The notes under the pieces are model-generated. The model ran no database searches, was not told the origin of the DNA, and saw nothing but the letters and a program-made list of their open reading frames with translations. Below are positions 8,390 to 16,481 of a DNA stretch of 64,000 bases, piece after piece (position 1 is the first letter of the stretch; the number at the start of each line of letters is the position of its first letter). The translations under genes and the position numbers were made by a program. This DNA is from Halobacillus aidingensis (lineage in GTDB: Bacteria > Bacillota > Bacilli > Bacillales > Halobacillaceae), in assembly GCF_900104185.1 (NCBI RefSeq), contig NZ_FNIZ01000013.1, positions 45,827-109,826 on the forward strand, written 5' to 3'.

Positions 8390-9589
8390 ATGTCAATGCA
8401 AACGATCCAGCCACAAGTGAAAACGGAAGACTTTCAGGATTTTTTCATGCCGGGGTATGTACGGTTCGGAGTGAATGCCAACCTCACTCTTGCAGAAGAA
8501 GTGACGAAACTAGATGCCCGTAAAATCACCCTTATCAGCGATAAAGGTTTGGAAAAAGTAGGAGTTGTACAGAAAGTTTTGGATCTACTCGCACCTCTAG
8601 ACAAAGATATCACTACATTCACGGATATATCAGGGGAGCCAAGTTTTGATCTGCTTGCTCATTCGATTGATAGGGTGAGAAGGCATGAGAGTGACATGAT
8701 TATCGGAATCGGAGGGGGAAGTGCTCTGGACGTAGCTAAAGCAACGGCAGCACTGGCGCATGAGGAGGACCTTTCTTTGTGCTTCAGCGGGCAAAAATCC
8801 ATAGAGACACGAAACGTTAAATGCATTCTATTACCGACGACTTCAGGCACAGGTTCAGAGGTCACGATGAACGCCATCTTCGGTGATGAAGAACAAGAAG
8901 TTAAACGAGGATTAGTGAGTCAAAGTTTGTTGCCTGACGTAGCCATTGTGGATCCTGTCCTCACTTTATCTTGCCCTCCAAAAGTGACAGCCGCTTCAGG
9001 TGTGGATGCTTTCACCCATGCTCTAGAATCGTATGTCGCTGAGCGGGCGACTCCAATGACAAAAATGTATGCAGAAAAAGCGATGAAATTATTCGCTGCC
9101 AATATTCCGAAAGCCGTCCATAACGGAAAAGATTTAGAAGCACGAAAACAGATGAGCTGGGTTAGTCTACTTGCTGGTGTTTCCTTAGCTAATGCAGGAG
9201 TCGGTGCGGTCCATGCACTGGCCTACCCACTAGGTGGGAAGTACCATGTAGAACACGGGGTGGCGAATGCGCTACTCATGCCGTTTGTATTCGAAGTGAT
9301 CGGGCAGTCCTGCATGGAAGAAATGGTAGAAGTGGCTTCATTTTTGCATCTGGGTGATTTTACAAACCATCCCCATCAAGCAAAAGGAGCGGTTGTCCAT
9401 TACCTTTATGAGTTGTTAGAAACATTAAGCCTCCCTACCTCCCTATCAGAGCTTGGGATTCAAGAAGAAGATCTTCCGTTACTTGCAAAACAAGCATCAA
9501 AAGTTGATCGCCTTCTTTCAAACACGCCTTATGAACTAACAGAAAATCAAATATTAAAAATTTATGAAAATGCCTATCGTGGCCAATAA
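8390..9589 (+). CDS. iron-containing alcohol dehydrogenase
   Basis: 399 residues of the group III (Fe-ADH) family, which interconverts alcohols and aldehydes or ketones with NAD(P). Visible are the cofactor motif GIGGGSALDVAK (~105), LLPTTSGTGSEVT (~148), and the metal ligands spread over DAFTHALESYV and AHALAYPLGGKYHVEHGVANA (Asp and three His). The ATG at 8390 follows AGGAGG; the earlier ATG at 8360 lies in the operator. Its 3' end overlaps the next frame's 5' region, and the two are probably translationally coupled. In context it may reduce or oxidise the C2-C4 aldehyde made by the aldolase. Confidence 0.92.
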   Translation: MSMQTIQPQVKTEDFQDFFMPGYVRFGVNANLTLAEEVTKLDARKITLISDKGLEKVGVVQKVLDLLAPLDKDITTFTDISGEPSFDLLAHSIDRVRRHESDMIIGIGGGSALDVAKATAALAHEEDLSLCFSGQKSIETRNVKCILLPTTSGTGSEVTMNAIFGDEEQEVKRGLVSQSLLPDVAIVDPVLTLSCPPKVTAASGVDAFTHALESYVAERATPMTKMYAEKAMKLFAANIPKAVHNGKDLEARKQMSWVSLLAGVSLANAGVGAVHALAYPLGGKYHVEHGVANALLMPFVFEVIGQSCMEEMVEVASFLHLGDFTNHPHQAKGAVVHYLYELLETLSLPTSLSELGIQEEDLPLLAKQASKVDRLLSNTPYELTENQILKIYENAYRGQ

Positions 9590-9602
9590 AGGAGTAGATG
9601 AT

Positions 9603-11036
9603 TTGCAGAATACTACCATAAAAAAGTCATTGTTTCTCAATGGCAGTTGGCAGGAAGCAAACGAATATTATGAATTGACATCTCCATACAGTGAAGAATT
9701 GCTAGGATATATCCCATTGGCCTCTGAAAACGAGGTAAAACAAGCGATTATGGCAGCAGATGATGCTGCGAGTCAAATCAAGAAGTTGACCGCGTTAGAA
9801 AGGGCGAACATTCTCGAGAAAGTGTCTTCTCTTTTTGAAAAGCATGCAGAGGAAGCCGCTTTTATACTGGCTAAGGAATGTGCCAAGCCGTTGAAAGCTG
9901 CAAGGGGCGAAGTGGGCCGAACCATTGAAACTTACAAATTTGCTGCAGAAGAAGCAAAGCGTATTCATGGGGAAACAATTCCTATGGATGCAGCCAAAAG
10001 TGGGCGTGGACGGTTTGGTTATACCGTTCGTGAACCTGTTGGTGTGGTTGCAGCCATCACACCGTTCAACTTTCCTTTCAATCTTGTTGCTCATAAACTT
10101 GGACCAGCTATTGCCGCGGGCAATCCAGTAGTTTTGAAACCAGCAAAACAAACCCCTTTAAGTGCTTTGTTTACAGCGGACCTTTTTCAACAAGCTGGTT
10201 TGCCGGATGGTGCATTGAATGTTGTTACTGGAAAAGGCAGTGAGATTGGGGATTTGCTAGTGAAGCATGACAAAGTGAAATACATCACTTTCACTGGCAG
10301 TTATGAAGTAGGTCTTAGTATTAGGGAGAAAGCTAAGCTGAAAAAAGTGACGTTGGAGCTCGGGTCCAATTCAGCTGTAATCATTGATAGTACAGAAGAT
10401 CTAGTGGGAGCTGCTAAGCGTTGTGTGGAAGGTGCTTTTGCCTATTCTGGTCAAGTATGTATTTCTGTTCAACGTATTTACGTACAAGAAGCGCTTTATG
10501 AAGATTTCATCGAAAGTTTTGTTAACGAAACAAAACAACTGGTATTGGGAGATCCCCTTTCAGAGGAAACAGACCTTTCTTCTCTGATACATCCCAATGA
10601 AACGGTACGGGTAGAAGAATGGCTGGAAGAAGCTGTTCAATCGGGAGCTTCCATCGTTGAAGGAGGGAAACGATCGGGGAATATGTTCATGCCGACCGTC
10701 CTCACTGGGACGGACCAGTATTCCCTAGTCAATTGTAAAGAAGCTTTTGCCCCTATTGTAACGATTACAAAATATAAAAAGTTGAATGAAGCGATCTCCT
10801 TAGTGAACGATTCAGAATATGGTCTTCAAGCGGGCATCTACACAGAATTTGTTAATAAAGCGTTTGAGGTGGCTGAAGAGTTCGAGGTTGGCGGCGTGAT
10901 GGTCAATGATGTTCCGACATTCCGGGTAGACCAAATGCCGTATGGAGGAGTGAAAAACAGCGGCACCGGAAGGGAAGGGATCAAGTATTCTATCGAAGAG
11001 ATGACAGAAATGAAGCTCATCACATTTAAATTATAA
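9603..11036 (+). CDS. NAD(P)-dependent aldehyde dehydrogenase
   Basis: About 477 residues. The TTG at 9603 is preferred because AAAGGAG ends 8 bases upstream; an ATG at 9564 would overlap the ADH gene and lacks a ribosome site. ALDH landmarks: TPFNFPFNLVAHKLGPA (catalytic Asn region), FTGSYEVG cofactor loop, LELGSNSA (general-base Glu; the family usually has ELGGxxP) and SGQVCISVQRI (catalytic Cys). It resembles the lactaldehyde/succinate-semialdehyde dehydrogenase branch. It would oxidise the aldehyde released by the pathway's aldolase to a carboxylate. Confidence 0.92.
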   Translation: MQNTTIKKSLFLNGSWQEANEYYELTSPYSEELLGYIPLASENEVKQAIMAADDAASQIKKLTALERANILEKVSSLFEKHAEEAAFILAKECAKPLKAARGEVGRTIETYKFAAEEAKRIHGETIPMDAAKSGRGRFGYTVREPVGVVAAITPFNFPFNLVAHKLGPAIAAGNPVVLKPAKQTPLSALFTADLFQQAGLPDGALNVVTGKGSEIGDLLVKHDKVKYITFTGSYEVGLSIREKAKLKKVTLELGSNSAVIIDSTEDLVGAAKRCVEGAFAYSGQVCISVQRIYVQEALYEDFIESFVNETKQLVLGDPLSEETDLSSLIHPNETVRVEEWLEEAVQSGASIVEGGKRSGNMFMPTVLTGTDQYSLVNCKEAFAPIVTITKYKKLNEAISLVNDSEYGLQAGIYTEFVNKAFEVAEEFEVGGVMVNDVPTFRVDQMPYGGVKNSGTGREGIKYSIEEMTEMKLITFKL

Positions 11037-11126
11037 AATAAGTAGTTCCTCTCTACAGTTAGGGAGGGGAGTAGCCTCAGTCAAAATAACGATCAATGAA
11101 TAATAGAATTAGAAAGGAAGGATTGT

Positions 11127-11750
11127 ATGGAAAATCAACAGCCAAGAGTTAAAAAATCCGTAACTAATGAGGAAATGGAGAAAAACTGGATTGTTCGTTT
11201 TGATGAGTTGAAATCAAAATCGATTCCTTTAATGTTTATAGACAGCATCATCCCCGGACACCAACGATTGAATTATGCCTTAATCGGTGATACGGCCAGT
11301 GAAAACGACAAATATTCTCCGGAAATTACAGAACCCCATGGTTTTCAAATTGGAATGGTGAAGGCACCGCCTGGAAATGGCCCAGCCTTTCATAGCCACG
11401 ATTATATTGAAGCCTTTGTTCCATTGACTGGAAAGTGGCGTTTTTATTGGGGAGATAGTCCAGAAGAAATAGAAGGGGAAACGATTATTGATCAGTGGGA
11501 TATGATTTCTTTACCTCCAGGGTTATGGAGAGGATTTGAAAATATCAGCGAGGAAGATGCTTGGTGCTTTGCTGTCTTAGAACAACATAAAGTGTATGAC
11601 GGGAAAGATCCATACTGGGCACCTGAAATCATTAAGCAAGCCTCGGAATTTGGATTCCATGCCGATGAAAAAGGAAAAATGATCAAACCTGATAACTTTG
11701 AAGAATTAGAGAAACAAATAGCTGAAAAACTTCGGGCTGGAGAAAGGTAA
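11127..11750 (+). CDS. cupin-domain protein
   Basis: 207 residues with one cupin barrel around residues 60-165. The motif PPGNGPAFHSHDYIEAFVPL supplies the His/His/Glu-type metal site, followed by WDMISLPPGLWRGFENIS as the second half. Single-cupin proteins of this size include small-molecule dioxygenases, isomerases and decarboxylases, or ligand sensors. It follows the ALDH gene by 90 bases and its stop overlaps the next ATG by one base (TAATG), so it belongs to the same transcript as the hydrolase and aldolase. Function in the pathway is inferred only from position. Confidence 0.8.
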   Translation: MENQQPRVKKSVTNEEMEKNWIVRFDELKSKSIPLMFIDSIIPGHQRLNYALIGDTASENDKYSPEITEPHGFQIGMVKAPPGNGPAFHSHDYIEAFVPLTGKWRFYWGDSPEEIEGETIIDQWDMISLPPGLWRGFENISEEDAWCFAVLEQHKVYDGKDPYWAPEIIKQASEFGFHADEKGKMIKPDNFEELEKQIAEKLRAGER

Positions 11751-12478
11751 TGGTTCACAAAACCCCACTACTCCTTCTTCCAGGCACCTTATGTGATGAA
11801 CGTCTATGGAAGCATCAACTAGCAAGCCTTGACAACATTGCCGATATGACTGTCATTGACCTTACGGTAGCTACGTCTATAGAGGAGCTGGCTCAATCTG
11901 TATTGGATGAAGCTCCAGACACTTTTGCGCTTGCGGGATTATCCTTAGGGGGCATCGTAGCGATGGAAGTTGTCCGGCAAGCACCAGAGCGTGTCAGCAA
12001 AATTGCTCTTCTTAATTCGAATCCATATGCCCCCCGAGCTGAGCAATTGGAAACATGGGATCATCTCGAGCACTTGGTGGAACAAGGGCGGTTTATGGAA
12101 GTCCTCAAAGAGAAATTATTGCCTAATTTGATTCATTCCAATAGACAACAGGATGAGAGGTTAGTCTCGACCATAGTAAGCATGGCAGAAAACATTGGAC
12201 CTGATGCCTATATACGTCAGCTTAAAGCTGTTTCTACAAGATCAGATGCGAGAGATAATTTAGAGCATTTCCAGTGCGATACTCTTTTATTGACAGGGAT
12301 GCAAGATAACGTGTGTCCCCCGGCTTTTCATGAAGAAATGGAAGAATTAATACAAAACTCTACCTTGAAAGTCATTGATCAATGCGGCCATTTGAGCAGT
12401 TTAGAACGGCCGGAGGCAGTTAGCGAAGCTCTTCGTGCCTGGTTATTAGAAACACCCGAAGGGAGGAATGACTTTTGA
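11750..12478 (+). CDS. alpha/beta-fold hydrolase
   Basis: 242 residues with a canonical alpha/beta hydrolase triad: nucleophile Ser in AGLSLGGIV (~residue 66), Asp probably in TGMQDNVCPP (~187), and His in CGHLSSLERPE (~215). LLLPGTLCDERLWKHQL at the start gives the oxyanion region. It probably hydrolyses an ester, lactone or C-C bond of a pathway intermediate; the substrate is not evident. Overlaps the cupin stop by one base and the aldolase start by four bases, so the three are tightly coupled. Confidence 0.88.
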   Translation: MVHKTPLLLLPGTLCDERLWKHQLASLDNIADMTVIDLTVATSIEELAQSVLDEAPDTFALAGLSLGGIVAMEVVRQAPERVSKIALLNSNPYAPRAEQLETWDHLEHLVEQGRFMEVLKEKLLPNLIHSNRQQDERLVSTIVSMAENIGPDAYIRQLKAVSTRSDARDNLEHFQCDTLLLTGMQDNVCPPAFHEEMEELIQNSTLKVIDQCGHLSSLERPEAVSEALRAWLLETPEGRNDF

Positions 12479-13233
12479 AGAATCCGCTGAAAGAAAAATT
12501 GGAAAATGGTAAAAGTGTATTGGGTAGCTTTTTAGGTATCTATTCTCCCCCTCTAGTTGAGATGATCGGGTATGCTGGTTATGATTTTGTTGTTATTGAT
12601 GATGAACACGGTGCCTTTAGCACAACTGAGTTAGAAAATATGATTCGTACCGCTGATTCCGTTGACCTTGTGCCAATTGTTCGTGTTTCCTATGATCAAT
12701 CGAGTATACAGAAGGCATTAGACCGCGGTGCATTAGGTATCCAAGTACCGATGATCAATACGAAAGAAGAGGCAGAAGAAACAGTACAAAAAGCAAAATA
12801 CCCTCCTAGAGGCCTGAGGGGAGCAGCATATTCACATCGCGCCGCTCACTATGGAAAAGAAAAAGGAAAAAAGTTTTTAGATGAATCAAATGAAGAAATT
12901 TTAGTCATTCCTCACATCGAAACTCTGGAAGCGGCAGAAAATTTTCACGAAATTATCAATGTTGAAGGGATAGACTTCCCTTTTATTGGAACCACTGATT
13001 TATCAGTCAATATGGGGTATAAAGAGGAAGGACCAAATCATCCGGAAGTTAGGAAAGTTGTAGAAAGAATTTACATGGAAGCCAAAGAGCGAAGTATTAA
13101 AGTAGGTACGGTTGCTAATGATGCGACTGGAGCTAACAAAGCTTACGATAAAGGTGCTTCTTATGTGGGAATTGTCGCCATAACGGTTATTGCAAATGCT
13201 TTAGGGGACGTTTTACAATCAACTAACAAATAG
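12475..13233 (+). CDS. HpcH/HpaI family aldolase
   Basis: 252 residues of the metal-dependent class II pyruvate aldolase family (HpaI, GarL, RhmA). Visible are DDEHGAFSTTELENMIR (~residues 43-59), QVPMINTKEEAE (~95), the Arg/metal region PPRGLRGAAYSHRAAHYG and VIPHIETLEAAEN (metal Glu), then GTTDLSVNMGY (metal Asp). Such enzymes cleave 2-keto-3-deoxy or 4-hydroxy-2-oxo acids to pyruvate and an aldehyde. The TTG start at 12475 follows GGGAGG and overlaps the hydrolase stop. It is the last gene of the cluster and gives it a likely end product, pyruvate plus an aldehyde for the ALDH/ADH pair. Confidence 0.9.
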   Translation: MKNPLKEKLENGKSVLGSFLGIYSPPLVEMIGYAGYDFVVIDDEHGAFSTTELENMIRTADSVDLVPIVRVSYDQSSIQKALDRGALGIQVPMINTKEEAEETVQKAKYPPRGLRGAAYSHRAAHYGKEKGKKFLDESNEEILVIPHIETLEAAENFHEIINVEGIDFPFIGTTDLSVNMGYKEEGPNHPEVRKVVERIYMEAKERSIKVGTVANDATGANKAYDKGASYVGIVAITVIANALGDVLQSTNK

Positions 13234-13274
13234 ATCAATTTTCACATCTCTTTTTCTTTTATTTTTTATAATAG

Positions 13275-13311
13275 AAACCTCTCGATAGTTTATTATACTA
13301 TTGAGAGGTTT
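13275..13311. terminator. hairpin after the catabolic cluster
   Basis: AAACCTCTCGATAGT pairs with ACTATTGAGAGGTTT across a short AT loop. The downstream T-run is weak, so termination strength is uncertain. Confidence 0.6.
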
Positions 13312-13604
13312 ATTAGTGTTTTATTAAATTGCAATTAGGTTTTCTGTCTATAGATTCACCTTATACTAGAATATTTCAAAATTCATTTTTTAAGCGTTGT
13401 TTTGTATTCTTCAAAAATGAATTGGTGTCGTCAATGAGTTTGTGCAATTACTATTACAACAACATAAGAGTTAGCTACAACAAACAAGAAGCCGACCTAC
13501 TCCTGAGTCCAGTGTTTTATTACTAGTGGAATACTTTCATGTTATTATTGTACCCAATAGGCATCGTTGCCTGTAAAACCCAAGCTATTAGAGAGTTGGC
13601 TATT
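13312..13604. other. AT-rich intergenic region ahead of the HTH regulator
   Basis: A 65-codon open frame at 13329-13526 has no ribosome site or recognisable composition and is not called. The region presumably contains the promoter for the regulator at 13605, but no motif could be fixed. Confidence 0.4.
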
Positions 13605-14945
13605 ATGAAAATCAGATTAGGTTTAATAGGAGCAGAAGATAACCTGGGATTAATACAATCCATTGTAGACGAATACCCTGAGTTCAGTTGCCTGTCGTTC
13701 GTACATTCCGGGGAGGAAGAACTTGTGGAACATTTGGAATCGCACTCGCAAGATGTAGATGTATGGTTGTTCTCAGGATTTCTTCCCTACTCGACTGCAA
13801 TAAAGTGGGGGAAGATCAGTCAACCGATGTATCATACGCCTTATACAGGTTCAAGTTTATATAAAACCCTCTATCATGTATTAAATAGCGAAGATATCAA
13901 GGCTGATGAACTTAGTTTTGATGCAGTTGATTCCTCTGAATTACATCCAATATTCGACGAGCTGGGGATGAAATATGACCCTTCCTATTTAGAGGAGTTT
14001 ATTGATGAATCCGAAATCGATAATAGTCGAACCTATTTGGAGCATTACAAAAAGTCCGTGAGCAAATTCGTCCAGCATCATTATGATCTTTGGACTGATA
14101 ATCACACTAAGGGGGCGGTAACCTGTGTGTGGGCTGTTTATACTGAGTTGAAACGCCTTGGAGTACCGGTTTTCAGGGTGACTCCTGCAAACTCGGCCAT
14201 CAAATCTATTCTGGACATCATATTGAGAACTCATGAAATGATCCGTTTTAAAAATACCCAGATTGCCGTTCAAATGTTTGAAATTGACCCGTTTTCCGGC
14301 CTATCTACAGGAGTGTTCTCATCGGATGAAATCACTAATATCGAATTGAGAAATTCGCAGAAATTATTGAAATATGCGAAGAAAGTTCAGGGGTCGCTGA
14401 AAACTTCCGGTCCGGGGAGATATGTCATTTTTACGACTCGGGGGGAGCTTGATGCAATCACTGAAAATTTCACTGTTGTTCCGGAAATAGAAGAAATACT
14501 TCGAATCGGTAAACATGCCGTAACCTGTGGTATAGGGATAGGGTATTCAGCTTATGATGCGGAAATCAATGCGGGTAGAGCTCTGTTGAACGCTAAGGAG
14601 TATGGAGAAGGGACATGGATGGTCCTTTATGAGGATAAAACGATAAACGGGCCACTGGGGAGTGCGGAAAAGATCTCTTACTCTTATGCCTCCGCCGAAC
14701 TCCAGGGAATAAGCGAGAAAACTTCCCTTAGCGTTTCAACGTTGAGCAAAATTAAATCCATTTTGAATAAATGGGGTAGACCTGAGATGACGGCACATGA
14801 ATTAGCGCAGCAGATGCAAATCATGCCAAGAAGTGCACGAAGAATTATAGTGGCACTTGAAACCGGTGGGTATGCGGAGGTCGTTGGGGAAGAAAACCCA
14901 TTTCCACGAGGGCGCCCAAGAAAAATATATCGCTTTTTTCTTTGA
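13605..14945 (+). CDS. winged-helix transcriptional regulator with sensor-like N-terminus
   Basis: About 446 residues from the ATG at 13605 (an upstream ATG at 13539 gives an unlikely leader). The N-terminal ~180 residues look like a ligand-binding Rossmann-type domain (MKIRLGLIGAEDNLGLI). The middle has a pattern like degenerate GGDEF/cyclase folds (GIGIGYSAYDAEINAGRALL, ~305-325), and the C-terminal ~75 residues form a helix-turn-helix (MTAHELAQQMQIMPRSARRI). The exact family is not one I can name. It precedes the M20 hydrolase and YfcC carrier in the same orientation, separated by a terminator, and probably regulates them. Confidence 0.6.
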   Translation: MKIRLGLIGAEDNLGLIQSIVDEYPEFSCLSFVHSGEEELVEHLESHSQDVDVWLFSGFLPYSTAIKWGKISQPMYHTPYTGSSLYKTLYHVLNSEDIKADELSFDAVDSSELHPIFDELGMKYDPSYLEEFIDESEIDNSRTYLEHYKKSVSKFVQHHYDLWTDNHTKGAVTCVWAVYTELKRLGVPVFRVTPANSAIKSILDIILRTHEMIRFKNTQIAVQMFEIDPFSGLSTGVFSSDEITNIELRNSQKLLKYAKKVQGSLKTSGPGRYVIFTTRGELDAITENFTVVPEIEEILRIGKHAVTCGIGIGYSAYDAEINAGRALLNAKEYGEGTWMVLYEDKTINGPLGSAEKISYSYASAELQGISEKTSLSVSTLSKIKSILNKWGRPEMTAHELAQQMQIMPRSARRIIVALETGGYAEVVGEENPFPRGRPRKIYRFFL

Positions 14946-14973
14946 CAGAAACAATTGTTTCTGTCTTTTTTTA
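14944..14973 (+). terminator. rho-independent terminator of the HTH regulator
   Basis: A perfect 22-bp palindrome GACAGAAACAATTGTTTCTGTC is followed by seven T residues, overlapping the stop codon of the regulator gene. Confidence 0.85.
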
Positions 14974-15163
14974 ATTTTTAGAATATTTACCATTGACACA
15001 AAAAGACAATCGACATAACATTAAGGACATAGCCATAAATGAACCGTATTTAAGAAGAAAACTATCTAGAAAGCGGATTCTGCAAGTTATCGTTTTGACA
15101 CAGCAATAAGCCTAAATCACATGATGAGGGTTATAAAGTATGAATGAATGGGAGGAGAAGCAG

Positions 15164-16447
15164 ATGGAAAAAAAACTGTTGAAAGATTTTGATCACCGCT
15201 TAAATTATTCCGGTGTAAACGGAAAACGGTTGGCTGCTAGAATCCAGGAAATATCTGAAATTGGAAGAGGTGAAAAAGGTAGTTCATACCGGATCGGTTT
15301 TTCCGAAGAAGAAAGAAAGGCGAAAACCCTTGTGAAGCAATGGATGGATGAAGCTGGTATGAACACGTGGGTCGATGAAGCAGGAAATGTTTTTGGGCAA
15401 CTTTTAGGACGAGATGAAACTCTGCCAATTGTACTAGCCGGCTCCCATATTGACACGGTTCCAAACGGAGGCCACTTTGATGGCGTGCTCGGTGTATTGA
15501 GTGCTTTGGAGGTGGTAGAGGCTTGGAAAGAAATCGACTATGAGCCGATGAGGACCTTAGAAGTTGTGGTTTTCTCTGATGAGGAGGGGGCAAGGTTTAA
15601 TCGTGGTTTTTCGGGAAGCAAAGCCGTAGTCGGAGACGTTGATGCGGAGGAACAGAAGTCACTGACTGATATTAACGGTGTACCTTTTGAAGAAGTTATG
15701 AAAAGTGTTGATTTGTCGGTCGGACGCTTCCCGGATGCCGAACGCAATTTACATGATATTAAAATGTTTGTTGAAGTTCATATCGAACAAGGCAAACAGT
15801 TGGAAAAGGAAGATGTCCCCGTAGGCATAGTAACAGGAATTGCAGGTCCTTGCTGGTTAAAATTCAATGTTCAGGGTAGAGCTGGCCATGCAGGAAACAC
15901 ACCAATGAACGATCGAAAAGATGCTTTGGTCGCTGCCAGTGAATTGATTTTTAACATTCCATCTCTTCCTGCACAGGTGAGCTCATCCGCCGTAGCAACT
16001 GTAGGGAAGACTCATGTTTATCCAAACGGAGTCAACGTAATCCCAGGCGAAGTGGAATTGTACGTTGATATTCGTGATATTCATGAATCCACGCGTGATA
16101 AACTCGTTGATCTGGTAATTGAAAAAGCTGAAGAAATAGTAGAAAAGCATGGGGTAAGCCTGGAATGGGAGGAGGCAACGCGTACGAAGCCCGTTCCAAT
16201 CAAAGAAGTGTTTCAAAAGACCATGGCAACATCTGTTGAGAACCACGGAATAAGGCCTGTTTTCCTGCCGAGTGGAGCCGGGCATGACGCTATGATTTTG
16301 GGACGCCATGTACCGATTTCCATGCTGTTTGTAAGGAGTAAGGATGGAATCAGCCACAATTCGGAAGAGTGGTCATCGTTGAATGATTGCGTGCAGGGTA
16401 TTCATGTTTTGAAGGACTTTTTAGAAAAAGTTACTCAAGAAGACTAG
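15164..16447 (+). CDS. M20-family Zn amidohydrolase (N-carbamoyl-amino acid hydrolase/allantoate type)
   Basis: About 427 residues. The ATG at 15164 lies 6 bases after GGAGGAG and is preferred to the ATG at 15140. Metal-site motifs of the AmaB/AllC branch are present: GSHIDTVPNGGHFDG (~residues 91-105), FSDEEGARFNRGFSGSKA (~135-152), EVHIEQGKQL (~204) and SGAGHDAMILG near 370. The lid/dimerisation domain GRAGHAGNTPM lies in the middle. The enzyme class removes carbamoyl or amidino groups from N-carbamoyl-L-amino acids, ureidoglycine or allantoate. It is 34 bases before the YfcC carrier, with which it forms an operon. Confidence 0.88.
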   Translation: MEKKLLKDFDHRLNYSGVNGKRLAARIQEISEIGRGEKGSSYRIGFSEEERKAKTLVKQWMDEAGMNTWVDEAGNVFGQLLGRDETLPIVLAGSHIDTVPNGGHFDGVLGVLSALEVVEAWKEIDYEPMRTLEVVVFSDEEGARFNRGFSGSKAVVGDVDAEEQKSLTDINGVPFEEVMKSVDLSVGRFPDAERNLHDIKMFVEVHIEQGKQLEKEDVPVGIVTGIAGPCWLKFNVQGRAGHAGNTPMNDRKDALVAASELIFNIPSLPAQVSSSAVATVGKTHVYPNGVNVIPGEVELYVDIRDIHESTRDKLVDLVIEKAEEIVEKHGVSLEWEEATRTKPVPIKEVFQKTMATSVENHGIRPVFLPSGAGHDAMILGRHVPISMLFVRSKDGISHNSEEWSSLNDCVQGIHVLKDFLEKVTQED

Positions 16448-16481
16448 ACCAAAAGCTCATTGGGAAGGTGTGTAATTTCTA

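Noticed and set aside
8360..8390. Upstream ATG giving a longer Fe-ADH (MRIQIIGGDEM..)
   Set aside because: The extra codons are operator sequence; AGGAGG is correctly spaced only for the ATG at 8390.
11037..11126. CCTCTC..GGGAGGGG pairing between ALDH and cupin genes as a terminator
   Set aside because: Stem is short and lacks a T-run; readthrough into the cupin-hydrolase-aldolase genes is more likely.
13329..13526. 65-codon open frame upstream of the HTH regulator
   Set aside because: No ribosome site, low-complexity AT-driven composition and no protein-like pattern.
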